The position numbers were made by a program, and so were the translations under genes. Positions 27,523-36,400 of a stretch of 64,000 bases of DNA are shown here, in pieces (position 1 is the stretch's first letter; each line of letters opens with the position of its first letter). The DNA comes from Parabacteroides sp. FAFU027 (lineage in GTDB: Bacteria; Bacteroidota; Bacteroidia; Bacteroidales; UBA7332): positions 124,001 to 188,000 of the forward strand of contig NZ_JAKZKV010000004.1 in assembly GCF_022808675.1 (NCBI RefSeq), read 5' to 3'. The notes beneath the pieces were generated by a model, which saw nothing but the letters and a program-made list of their open reading frames with translations, searched no databases and was not told the origin of the DNA.

Positions 27523-27612
27523 GCACACGGATGACGCGGATTTGAAGGATGATCACGGAAAAGGATAATCTGTGAAAATCCGTGTTGCATAGCATCCGTG
27601 TCATCCGTGTGC
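27523..27612. repeat. Long imperfect hairpin between the two pectinesterase genes
   Basis: The left arm GCACACGGATGACGCGGATT pairs with a right arm ending CATCCGTGTCATCCGTGTGC. It resembles the hairpin at 24129-24220 in wording and size. It may shape the shared transcript of the two genes or simply be a mobile repeat. Confidence 0.75.
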
Positions 27613-27633
27613 CAAATAAAAAATACCCCCAAA

Positions 27634-28608
27634 ATGAAGAGAATAACATTATTCCTCAGTCTGCTATTAACCCTCTTATTTACAGCCAAAGCAGAACAAA
27701 AATACGATTTCGTAGTCGCACAGGACGGTAGTGGTAATTTTACCAAAGTGCAGGACGCTATTGATGCCGCCAAAGCCTTTCCCGACAAGCCAATCACCAT
27801 TTTCATCAAAAACGGTACCTATAAAGAGAAAGTGAGAGTGGCCGATTGCAACAATCACCTCTCCCTGATTGGAGAAAGCGCCGAAAAAACCATCATTACT
27901 TACGATGATCATTTCGATAAAATCAAACGCGGTCGCAACAGCACCTTCTATACCTTCACGCTGATGGTGGAGGCTGATGATTTTCATGCCGAGAACCTGA
28001 CTATTGAGAATTCTTCCGGTCCGGTTGGACAAGCCGTTGCCCTGCACGTTGAAGGAGACCGTTGCGTCTTCCGCAATTGCCGCATCCTCGGTAATCAGGA
28101 TACACTTTATGCGGCGGGACAATACAGCCGCCAGTATTATGCGGACTGCTACATCGAGGGGACTACCGATTTTATCTTCGGTGCAGCTACTGCATTGTTT
28201 GACCGTTGTACGCTCTGCAATAAATCGGACTCTTATGTGACGGCTGCCAGCACCACGCAAGGCAAACCGTTCGGATTTGTTTTCCGTGACTGTAAAATCA
28301 TCGCCAAAGAGGGCGTGAAGAAAGCTTTTCTGGGACGTCCCTGGCGCGATTATGCCAAAGTGGTCTATATCCGTTGCGAACTCGGCTCCCACATCGCTCC
28401 GGCAGGTTGGGTTAACTGGGACAAAACAAACCGCGATAAGACCGCTTACTTTGCCGAATTTGAAAGCAAAGGTCCCGGTACAAATGCAGCACAACGTTTG
28501 CCCTGGACTCACCAGCTCTCAAAAAAAGAGGCATCAAAATATACAATGGAGAATATACTGGCCCCCATTTTACCAGTGGAACCGAAGGTAGGGGAGTGGA
28601 CGAAGTAA
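27634..28608 (+). CDS. Secreted pectinesterase (CE8), second copy
   Basis: 324 residues from MKRITLFLSLLLTLLFTAKA (signal peptide). It is clearly a paralogue of the preceding gene: VVAQDGSGNFTKVQDAIDAA, LTIENSSGPVGQAVALHVEG, the catalytic GNQDTLYAAGQYSRQYY, TDFIFGAATALFDRC and LGRPWRDYAKVVYI. All catalytic residues are kept. The C terminus (ILAPILPVEPKVGEWTK) is longer than in the first copy. The divergence between the copies suggests an old duplication with possible change in substrate preference, which cannot be read from sequence. Confidence 0.95.
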   Translation: MKRITLFLSLLLTLLFTAKAEQKYDFVVAQDGSGNFTKVQDAIDAAKAFPDKPITIFIKNGTYKEKVRVADCNNHLSLIGESAEKTIITYDDHFDKIKRGRNSTFYTFTLMVEADDFHAENLTIENSSGPVGQAVALHVEGDRCVFRNCRILGNQDTLYAAGQYSRQYYADCYIEGTTDFIFGAATALFDRCTLCNKSDSYVTAASTTQGKPFGFVFRDCKIIAKEGVKKAFLGRPWRDYAKVVYIRCELGSHIAPAGWVNWDKTNRDKTAYFAEFESKGPGTNAAQRLPWTHQLSKKEASKYTMENILAPILPVEPKVGEWTK

Positions 28609-28640
28609 TAACCTGCTGAATGCATGCAACGCACACCGGG

Positions 28641-28660
28641 CAGCGGCTTCATGCCGCTTG
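28641..28660. repeat. Dispersed hairpin repeat, copy 2 (short)
   Basis: CAGCGGCTTCATGCCGCTTG, the same core as at 50616 and, with one change, at 22066; here the following ACGCGTT is absent. It lies after the second pectinesterase gene. Confidence 0.8.
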
Positions 28661-28688
28661 CTGGATTTGATTAAGCAAGTAAAAGAGG

Positions 28689-28730
28689 AAACCGATTCAT
28701 TTGCCAGGTTGGGGCGTGAATCGGTTTTTT
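28689..28730 (+). terminator. Terminator after the pectinesterase genes
   Basis: Stem AACCGATTCA / TGAATCGGTT followed by a T-run, 80 bases after the second pectinesterase stop. Confidence 0.8.
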
Positions 28731-28829
28731 GTTTCCTTTTGAAGAAAGAACGTATTTCTTAAAATAACTAAGCGAATTAAACCCAACCTCCTTTCTCCAA
28801 TCAAAATGGTCTGTTACAAAATCCATTTT

Positions 28830-29342
28830 ATGTATAAGAAAGTATTAGCCTTGTTGTTCATCGTTCAGGTTGCGGTGGCACAGGAAGCACCCCACAGGGG
28901 GAAAGATAAAAATCCGGTGTTGCACCAGGTGTCAAACAAAGACATTGTGCAGAGTATTTATCCCGATGCTGCAAAGGTGGATAAGGTAAACGACTTCTGG
29001 TTTAAAATTGTGGATGCCAAAGACAAGACATTGGGATTTGCGATGACCAGCAGCTCTTTTTGTCAGGATATAAAGGGGTATAATGATGTAACGCCTGTCA
29101 TGGTAATCACCGATAAGAAATGGATGATTAAGAAAACAGCCATTCTTTCCAATTGGGAAACTCCACGATTTGTAACAAAGCTTGAGAATCTGGGATTTTT
29201 CAATCTGTGGGTGGGCAAGAAACTGAAAGAGGCTTCAAAAGTACAGGTGGATGCACATACCGGCGCTACTTTTACCGCGACCGCCGTGGCGAAGAATGTC
29301 GATTTCCTGTTGAAAAATGCCGTTAAGGTGTTGCCGAAGTAA
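28830..29342 (+). CDS. Secreted FMN-binding domain protein
   Basis: 170 residues from MYKKVLALLFIVQVAVAQ (signal peptide); an in-frame ATG at 28806 only adds residues before the signal. The C-terminal half has the FMN_bind pattern: TPVMVITDKKWMIKKTAILS, ETPRFVTKLENLGFFNLWVG, and DAHTGATFTATAV, which fits the D-x-x-T-GA-T motif whose Thr receives FMN covalently from ApbE. Such domains also occur in RnfG and NqrC. Here the domain is stand-alone and secreted, so it probably carries electrons or shields FMN in the periplasm; its partner is not in this window. Confidence 0.85.
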   Translation: MYKKVLALLFIVQVAVAQEAPHRGKDKNPVLHQVSNKDIVQSIYPDAAKVDKVNDFWFKIVDAKDKTLGFAMTSSSFCQDIKGYNDVTPVMVITDKKWMIKKTAILSNWETPRFVTKLENLGFFNLWVGKKLKEASKVQVDAHTGATFTATAVAKNVDFLLKNAVKVLPK

Positions 29343-29348
29343 AACTAC

Positions 29349-29386
29349 ATACAGTCATCCCACTTCAAATTACGGGATGACTGTAT
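29349..29386. terminator. Hairpin terminator between convergent genes
   Basis: Perfect stem ATACAGTCATCCC / GGGATGACTGTAT, followed by a T-containing trailer, between the FMN-binding gene and the converging inositol monophosphatase gene. Confidence 0.7.
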
Positions 29387-29424
29387 CGTCTTTTAAGCTA
29401 GCTTATCATTTTGTAAACAGAGTC

Positions 29425-30222
29425 TTACTCTGGCATCTTCTCCCCGATAGCCCGCAGCAGTTCCTCATGAATCGTTCCATTGGATGCCACAATGTTGTTT
29501 CCGTCCAGATAATGCGCACTGCCGTGGAAATCGGTCACAGTACCTCCCGCTTCCGTAATAATTAGTACACCCGCCATAAAATCCCATTTCCCGATATACA
29601 TCTCGAGCCAACCGTCAAAGCGTCCTGCCGCGACATAGCAGAGTGCCGTAGCCGCCGAACCGTTCATCCGGATCGCACCGGCGTAACCGTAAAAGTGGCT
29701 GATCAGATGAAGGGCGGTCGCGCTGTATTTATTAAAGTCGTAGGGGAGCTCAATGCAAATCATGGCATGGTCGATTTGGTTCGTTTTGGCCACAGAGATG
29801 GGTTTACCATCGAGATAGGCGCCCCCCTCTTTCCAGGCATAGAAGCATTCGTCCCGGCAAACCTCATAGACCACACCGATCATCACCTCATCTCTTCTGC
29901 GCAGAGCAATTGATACGCAATAAGGTGCATTGTCATGGATATAGTTGGTCGTACCGTCTAGCGGGTCAATGACCCAGCAATACTCTTCATCGTTGTAGGT
30001 GACGGTCTCCTCTTCGGTTACAAATCCTGCTTCAGGCACTAAATCCTTCAGCGCTGCTACGATGAGCTTTTCCGAACTCTTATCCACATAGGAGACATAA
30101 TCGTGACTGTTCTTTTGCTCTACGCTGTCAAACGAAAAGTCTAATCTTTCCTTTTTCTGATATTCTCCGGCCTGTCTCGCTATCTTGCAGACTTCCAGGG
30201 TTATTTCTTTTAAATTGGTCAT
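29425..30222 (-). CDS. Inositol monophosphatase family protein
   Basis: 265 residues. The Mg-dependent phosphatase motifs are visible: FVTEEETV, WVIDPLDGTTNYIH and KWDFMAGVLIITEAGG. This SuhB/IMPase fold dephosphorylates inositol-1-phosphate or related sugar phosphates in the cytoplasm; the precise substrate cannot be read. It is a single gene with two candidate promoter boxes upstream. Confidence 0.93.
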   Translation of the reverse strand: MTNLKEITLEVCKIARQAGEYQKKERLDFSFDSVEQKNSHDYVSYVDKSSEKLIVAALKDLVPEAGFVTEEETVTYNDEEYCWVIDPLDGTTNYIHDNAPYCVSIALRRRDEVMIGVVYEVCRDECFYAWKEGGAYLDGKPISVAKTNQIDHAMICIELPYDFNKYSATALHLISHFYGYAGAIRMNGSAATALCYVAAGRFDGWLEMYIGKWDFMAGVLIITEAGGTVTDFHGSAHYLDGNNIVASNGTIHEELLRAIGEKMPE

Positions 30223-30569
30223 TGTGTATTTCTTGAGTTTATTTGCTTTGTTTTCTTTGAATTTCTAGTTTGTAAAACGTTTAATCAAAGATAGCTCTTC
30301 TGTCGTTTATATCCAATTGAGAGACTATTAGCATCACTCCTTTCGACATTGTATCACAGAAAATCCGTTTTTGAATTGCGAATGCAAAGATAATTATCTC
30401 AGTTGTTGATAAAGTATGAAGATCTTTGTCGGAGGTGAGGCTTGCGGTCTATGCCATCTTTATTTTATCCCTCCAATCTTAAATCTCGTCAGAATAAAAT
30501 TTCACAGTACAGAGGAATATTCGTTCTTGCAGTGTTTTCTATGTATCATACCATTTTACACAATTACAC
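30223..30569. other. Divergent promoter region between inositol monophosphatase and alpha-glucosidase genes
   Basis: About 350 bases without a credible gene. Two minus-strand -7 boxes fit the phosphatase gene (30286-30293 and 30385-30392, both TATCTTTG on the minus strand). I see no clear plus-strand -7 box for the alpha-glucosidase. Confidence 0.5.
30286..30293 (-). promoter_or_regulatory. Candidate -7 box (TATCTTTG) for the inositol monophosphatase gene
   Basis: TATCTTTG on the minus strand, about 65 bases before the start codon; a second identical box is at 30385-30392. Confidence 0.4.
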
Positions 30570-32351
30570 ATGAAGAACTCACTCCTTTTGATTTTGCTGT
30601 CCATCCTGACTTTATCCGGAGAGCAGGCTTTCTCAGCCAATAAACCAAATCCCTCATCACCCCCCGACCGCAAATGGTGGAAAGAGGCAGTCGTTTACCA
30701 GGTTTATCCCCGCAGTTTTAAAGACAGTAACGGGGACGGAGTTGGCGATTTACGGGGAATCGTAGAAAAGCTGGATTATATCAAAAGCCTGGGGATTGAT
30801 GTCGTTTGGTTGAATCCGGTTTTTGCCTCACCGAATGCCGATAACGGTTACGACATCAGCAACTACCGGGATATTATGCGTGAGTTCGGAACAATGGCTG
30901 ATTTCGATCAGTTGCTACGGGGGATGCATGAGCGGGGAATCAAACTTGTACTGGATCTGGTGGTCAATCACAGCAGTGACGAACACGAGTGGTTTAAGCA
31001 AAGCCGGAGTTCGCGTACCAATCCGTACCGGGATTATTATCACTGGTGGCCGGCAGAGAAAGGCAAACCTGCATTTCGTCCCGGTGCCTTTGAGGTAGAT
31101 GGTAGCGGATGGCGTTACGATTCATTGACCAATGCTTATTACCTGCACTATTTCAGCTATAAACAGCCAGATCTGAACTGGGAAAATCCCAAACTGAGGA
31201 AAGAGATTTTCGATATGATGAAATTCTGGTTTGACAAAGGTGTGGATGGTTTCCGCATGGACGTTATTCCTTTTATAGCGAAGGATACTGCCTTTCCGGT
31301 TATTACACAAAAAGAGTTGCAGGAAAAATACAACGGCGACTGGAGCCAATATATGGGTTCCGGCCCCGGGCTTCACGATTACCTGAAAGAGATGAACCGG
31401 GAGGTGTTGAGTAAATACAATTGCATGACGGTAGCCGAGGGTGCCGGTGTTACGGTCAAAACGGCTCATGACTTTGTGGATGAAGAGCGCAATGAGCTGA
31501 ATATGCTCTATCATTTCGAAGGGGTTAGCCTGGGGTATTTACCGGACAAATTCAAAGTGATGGATCCCAACGGATATAAGCTGACGGAATTCAAAAAGAT
31601 CTACTCCAAATGGGACAGCGTATTTTCCCACAAAGGGTGGGGGACTATTTATCTGGGAAATCATGATCAACCACGTATGGTTACCCGTTGGGGGAATGAT
31701 TCGCCCCAATACCGGGAGTTATCTTCCAAAATGCTGACCACCTTCCTGATGACGATGCGTGCCACTCCTTATTATTACTTCGGGGATGAACTGGGAATGA
31801 ATAATATCAAATTTGATCAGATTGAGGATTACCGCGATATCGAATCCATCAGTATGTACCAACAGATTAAGAATAACGGGGGCGATCTGAAAGAGTTTCT
31901 TGATGCTCAGAAAATATCGGCACGGGACAATAGCCGTACTCCTTTCCAATGGGATGCTTCTCAGAATGCCGGTTTCACATCGGGTACTCCCTGGATTAAG
32001 GTAAATACGAATTATCATACGGTGAATGTTGCGGCAGAGGAAAAGGATGCAAATTCGGTTTTGAATTATTTCAGGAAAATGGTCCGGCTGAGGAAGGATA
32101 ATCCGGTACTGGTCTATGGTGCTTACAAACTATTAATCCCTGAGAATCCTCAGATATATGCTTACACTCGTACGCTGGATAATGAACAGTTTCTGATCCT
32201 TTTGAATTTCTCTGCTAAAAAAGCAGATTTTGCTTTGGGCAAAAAACTGAATCCGGCTTCTGTGTTGATCAATAATTACCCAAACATCGAAACAAATGGC
32301 AAACAGGTAAAACTGGCGCCTTATCAGGCGGTGGTTGTGCGGATGAAATAA
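30570..32351 (+). CDS. Secreted GH13 alpha-glucosidase (oligo-1,6-glucosidase type)
   Basis: 593 residues with signal peptide MKNSLLLILLSILTLSGEQAFSA. GH13 conserved regions are in order: VYQVYPRSFKDSNGDGVGDL, LVLDLVVNHSSDEHEWF (region I), GVDGFRMDVIPF with the nucleophile Asp (region II), MTVAEGAGV with the acid/base Glu (region III), and YLGNHDQPRMVTRW (region IV). The C-terminal beta domain follows (FLILLNFSAKKADFALG). The NGDGVGDL motif and length fit GH13 subfamily 31 enzymes acting on isomaltose, sucrose isomers or maltose. It precedes the fructan locus but has its own terminator, so joint regulation is not shown. Confidence 0.95.
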   Translation: MKNSLLLILLSILTLSGEQAFSANKPNPSSPPDRKWWKEAVVYQVYPRSFKDSNGDGVGDLRGIVEKLDYIKSLGIDVVWLNPVFASPNADNGYDISNYRDIMREFGTMADFDQLLRGMHERGIKLVLDLVVNHSSDEHEWFKQSRSSRTNPYRDYYHWWPAEKGKPAFRPGAFEVDGSGWRYDSLTNAYYLHYFSYKQPDLNWENPKLRKEIFDMMKFWFDKGVDGFRMDVIPFIAKDTAFPVITQKELQEKYNGDWSQYMGSGPGLHDYLKEMNREVLSKYNCMTVAEGAGVTVKTAHDFVDEERNELNMLYHFEGVSLGYLPDKFKVMDPNGYKLTEFKKIYSKWDSVFSHKGWGTIYLGNHDQPRMVTRWGNDSPQYRELSSKMLTTFLMTMRATPYYYFGDELGMNNIKFDQIEDYRDIESISMYQQIKNNGGDLKEFLDAQKISARDNSRTPFQWDASQNAGFTSGTPWIKVNTNYHTVNVAAEEKDANSVLNYFRKMVRLRKDNPVLVYGAYKLLIPENPQIYAYTRTLDNEQFLILLNFSAKKADFALGKKLNPASVLINNYPNIETNGKQVKLAPYQAVVVRMK

Positions 32352-32410
32352 ATCATATTATAGTAACATATAAAGTCAAAACAGAGAGAACCCTGATTTC
32401 TCTGTACTGC

Positions 32411-32448
32411 ACCCCAAAAGTTTAACAGAGCTTTTGGGGTGTTTTTTA
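32411..32448 (+). terminator. Terminator after the alpha-glucosidase gene
   Basis: Perfect 10-bp stem ACCCCAAAAG / CTTTTGGGGT with a 10-base loop and a T-run directly after it. Confidence 0.92.
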
Positions 32449-32467
32449 TTGGTGATAACTCTGGTAT

Positions 32468-32502
32468 GTAACATTATTGATGCTTCCTGAAACATCTGTT
32501 AT
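32468..32502 (+). promoter_or_regulatory. 35-bp element, copy A
   Basis: Starts with GTAAC, has ATT at positions 9-11, and ends with TGAAACATCTGTTAT, which is identical in all three copies. No TAnnTTTG box follows at the distance seen in copies B and C. Confidence 0.75.
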
Positions 32503-32639
32503 AGGCAAAAACAAGGATTTTATTATTCTAATCGAGAAATGCACCTGTCATTTCGGTTACTGTTCTTTAAGTTTATAATATCGTGTTTTTGCAATGAATC
32601 CCTTGATTTAAAGCTGATTGTTGTTTTTTATTCACGGAT

Positions 32640-32674
32640 GTAACCCTATTACACGCATATGAAACATCTGTTAT
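32640..32674 (+). promoter_or_regulatory. 35-bp element, copy B
   Basis: Same length and layout as copies A and C (GTAAC, ATT at 9-11, TGAAACATCTGTTAT). A TACTTTTG -7 box follows after exactly 22 bases, at 32697-32704. It is probably the binding site for the hybrid sensor-regulator encoded at the end of the locus; this is inference. Confidence 0.8.
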
Positions 32675-32696
32675 ATATCGAAAAAGACATTGCATA

Positions 32697-32704
32697 TACT
32701 TTTG
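32697..32704 (+). promoter_or_regulatory. -7 box (TACTTTTG) after copy B
   Basis: Matches TAnnTTTG, 22 bases after the copy B element. A transcript starting here would have a leader of more than 400 bases before the small ORF. Confidence 0.6.
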
Positions 32705-32994
32705 TTTCATCGAATTCCCCCGATTTATTAATCAAATAACTATTCAAGGTGAAACGAGTATTGATTCTTATTGGCTATGTTCATTGAGGCATTCCCTTCC
32801 AAGGGTTTAATCATTAATGCATATAAGGAAGTTTGTTATTCCAGACTCATCTAATCCAGGATCCTTTCGTGGAGTTGAAATCTGGAAGCAATGAGTCTTA
32901 AATACGATCAGATTTGTTATTAATGATGAGATTCCCTTCTTTCAATACTCCCATATTCCCTTTCTGTTCATTTGACTGTTAAATCATAGGGGTT

Positions 32995-33029
32995 GTAACA
33001 TAATTACATGCTTGTGAAACATCTGTTAT
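32995..33029 (+). promoter_or_regulatory. 35-bp element, copy C
   Basis: Third copy of the element, again ending TGAAACATCTGTTAT, with the TAGCTTTG -7 box after exactly 22 bases. Being nearest to SusC, it is the likely main activator site of the operon. Confidence 0.82.
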
Positions 33030-33051
33030 CTATCAAAATTCAGTTCAATAG

Positions 33052-33059
33052 TAGCTTTG
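33052..33059 (+). promoter_or_regulatory. -7 box (TAGCTTTG), likely main promoter of the fructan operon
   Basis: Matches TAnnTTTG at the same 22-base distance from its 35-bp element as the upstream promoter. The leader to SusC would be about 410 bases and includes the small ORF at 33137. Confidence 0.7.
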
Positions 33060-33136
33060 TTCTGTAGAAACGATAACAGGATAATACCAAGAAGAAAAAC
33101 ATAAACTGAAAAGTACAACCTAATACCATTACAATT

Positions 33137-33343
33137 ATGAAAACGATTGATAAACTCATAGCCAGATTGCAAAAATCCCAATCACTGACTGAAAGGATCG
33201 CAATCAGAATTCAAATCATCGAATTGAACCGTAACTCGGAGAATTCAAATATAAAGAGTTATTCCATCAAGCCCATTACTGACTTTCTGGAGCGGGTACA
33301 AAAAGATTATACTAACCAACAGGAGCTATGCTCTATAATTTGA
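33137..33343 (+). CDS. Small ORF in the leader of the fructan operon
   Basis: 68 codons, MKTIDKLIARLQKSQSLTER..., rich in Lys, Ile, Asn and Gln, with a helical N-terminal half. It has no signal peptide and I recognise no family. It lies between the proximal promoter box and SusC, so it would be on the operon mRNA. It may be a real small protein, a leader that affects SusC expression, or chance; codon composition is AT-rich like its surroundings. Confidence 0.4.
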   Translation: MKTIDKLIARLQKSQSLTERIAIRIQIIELNRNSENSNIKSYSIKPITDFLERVQKDYTNQQELCSII

Positions 33344-33474
33344 TGCGAAATGAGAAATGCTTACTTAATTCTATTCTATCTCTATTAAAATGAATGTTAC
33401 CATGAAATTGAAATCAAAGAATCAAAAATGAAAGCAACTAAAATTGAGAGTCTAAATTTTAAATCTACAAAATC

Positions 33475-36400
33475 ATGAATGTCAAAAACAAATTTCAACG
33501 CAGTGTATTGCGAAAGTTGAGTTTGTTAGCCCTTTTTTGCAGCTTTAGTGTTGCGATAATGGCACAAACAAAAACGGTTACCGGTGTAGTAACTTCGTCT
33601 GAAGACGGTGAAAAGCTAATCGGTGTAACGGTAATGGTAAAGGGAACTACCAATGGTTCAATTACCAATGTTGACGGAAAGTATTCTATTTCGGTCAAGG
33701 ACAAGGATGCAACTTTGGTTTTTTCAATGGTAGGAATGAAACCTACGGAAGTAAAAATTGCAGGTAAGTCAATTATAAATGTATTGCTTGCACCGGATAC
33801 TAAGTTGCTTGAACAAGTAGTTGTAACCGGTTATACCTCACAGAAGAAAGCTGATTTGACCGGTGCTGTTTCGGTTGTAAAAGTTGATGAAGTAAAAGAT
33901 GCACCATTTGCCAATGCGGCTCAGGCTTTACAAGGTCGTGTAGCCGGTGTTCAAATCAATACCGATGGAGCACCTGGTGGAGGAAACACATCAATTCGTA
34001 TTCGGGGTATGGGTACTGTAAACAATACTAATCCATTGTATATTATTGACGGAGTCCCAACTACTGAGAATCTGAATTCTATAAACTCAAATGATATTGA
34101 GTCCATCCAGGTTTTGAAAGATGCATCATCAGCATCTATCTATGGAGCACGTGCAGCCAATGGTGTAATCATTGTTACTACAAAATCAGGCAAAGGAAAG
34201 AAAATTTCAGTAGAACTTGATATAAATGCCGGTGTGCAAACCGTTGCTAAACAATTTGATGTACTCAATTCCACTCAGTGGGGTCAGGTGTTCTGGCAGG
34301 CAAATAAAAATGACGGAACAGCACCAAGCAATTTATTTTATGGCAATGGTGCCTCTCCGGTACCGGTTGCATTTTTAGATGCCAATAAAAAAGTGCCTTT
34401 CAGTAATACAAACTGGCAAAATGAAGTATATCGTCCGGCGATGTTCAATAAATATTCGGCTGTCATCTCAAACGGTTCGGATAAAGGTAATATGATGTTT
34501 TCTCTGAACTATACTGATCAAAAAGGATTACTGGATTACACATTCTTCAAAAGATATTCAGCCCGTCTTAACTCAAACTACATCCTTTCTAAAAATGTGA
34601 AAGTGGGAGAAAACCTGATGGTTGCCAATTGGAAAGACCTGGGGGCTTCTACTCAGGATGACCGCGGTATTCCTTATACTGCAATGCGTGCCAATCCAGC
34701 AATACCTGTGAGGGATATTGATGGCAATTTTACCAGCTCGATGCAATTAGCAAGCTCTGATATCGGTAACCCGGTAAAAGCACTTTATAACAGTCGTGAT
34801 AATCAAAATGACAGTTGGAGAATTATTGGAAATGCTTATTTAGAAGTGCAGCCGGTGAAAAACCTGACACTTAAATCAAATCTGGGTGTTGAGCATATTC
34901 AGTATTTGAATAATACACTTTCCCGTAAAATGGAATCTTCGGATGTGAATAGCCTTTCAGTTGCTTATGGACAAGGAGATACTTACACCTGGACAAATAC
35001 TGCAAATTATAGTCTCAAATCTGGCAAACATGATTTGAATGTATTAGCAGGAACAGAAGCAATCTCGTATATGTACTCAAACCTGAGCGCTTTTCGTCGC
35101 AACTTTACGTTTGAAGACGCTAATTATATGGTGTTAGATGCCGGAAGTAGTGATAAAAACAATGGTGGAAGTAAGGCTGAATGGGCATTATTCTCATTGT
35201 TTGGAAAAGCTGATTACAATTTTGCCAATAAATATTTATTGTCTGGAACATTACGCCGTGATGCCAGCTCTCGATTGAATAAATCCAATAACTCAGGTAT
35301 TTTTCCTGCATTTTCAGGGGCCTGGCGTATGACAGAGGAGTCATTCTTTCCCAAAATGGATGGCTTGAGTTACCTGAAACTTCGTGCCGGTTGGGGACAA
35401 ACCGGAAACTCTGAAATCGGTAATTATGCAACTTACAGTTCTTATGGATACGACACAGGCAATGCTGCATACGATTTGAATGGAACTGGGACAAATAGTG
35501 TAGCCGGTATCAAAATTCTGACTTCAGGCAATCCGAACCTGAAATGGGAGACAACCACCCAAACCAACGTCGGACTTGATGCAGCATTCTTGAATAATGC
35601 TCTGACAATCAGCTTCGATTATTACACTAAGAATACAAAGGATATGCTTACCATACCACCAGTATTGTCTGTAATGGGTGAAAATGCAGCTATGTGGATG
35701 AATACCGGTGATATGAAAAACCGTGGTTTTGAGTTCGTGGCTGAATATAACAGTAAGAAATACGGTGATTTTTCGTGGAATGGGACTTTCAATGTATCAA
35801 AATACAAAAACGAATTGGTGCGATTGAATTCATTAGTAACCCAAACCGGAGGTGATAAGAGAAATATTGTTGGAAAACCTCTTGGTGTCTTCTATGGCTA
35901 TGTTGCTGATGGTATTTTCAAAACTCAGGATGAAGTATTGAATCATGCCACCCAACAAGGTAAAGGTGTCGGTCGTATGATTTACAGAGATTTAGATCAT
36001 AATGGAGTGATTGATGCAAATGATCAAACAGTTATTGGTGATCCTAATCCAGATCTTTCTCTGGGATTGAATCTGAACTTCATGTACAAAAACTTTACAT
36101 TAAGCTGCTTCTTTAATAGCGATTTGGGATTCGATATTTATAACACTACCAAACGTCAGTTGGAATTTATGACTTATGGTGATAAATACACCAATAGAGG
36201 TACAGCTATTCTCAACGCATGGACACCACAAAATGCTAATGCCTCAATTCCGGCACTCACTATGTTGGATAATAATAATGAAACCAGAATGTCTAGTTAT
36301 TTCATAGAGGATGGATCTTATTTGAAAATGAGAAATCTTAGGTTGGCTTATGATTTGAAATCGAAAGCAATGGTTAGTAAACTAGGATTGGCATCAGTTC

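Larger units (their letters stand above)
32449..33136. promoter_or_regulatory. Regulatory region of the fructan locus
   Basis: About 690 bases with no convincing protein gene before the small ORF at 33137. It contains three copies of a 35-bp element and two -7 boxes, described separately. A 12-codon frame starting GTG at about 32748 (VKRVLILIGYVH) could be a leader peptide but has no further support. Confidence 0.7.

Noticed and set aside
27676-28512. 278-codon open frame on the minus strand inside the second pectinesterase gene
   Set aside because: It is wholly antisense to a gene with intact catalytic motifs and shows no known family or signal; it is a shadow frame.
32352-33136. A riboswitch or other structured RNA before the fructan SusC gene
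   Set aside because: The repeats are direct copies with fixed spacing to -7 boxes, which fits protein-binding sites better; no known riboswitch pattern is visible.
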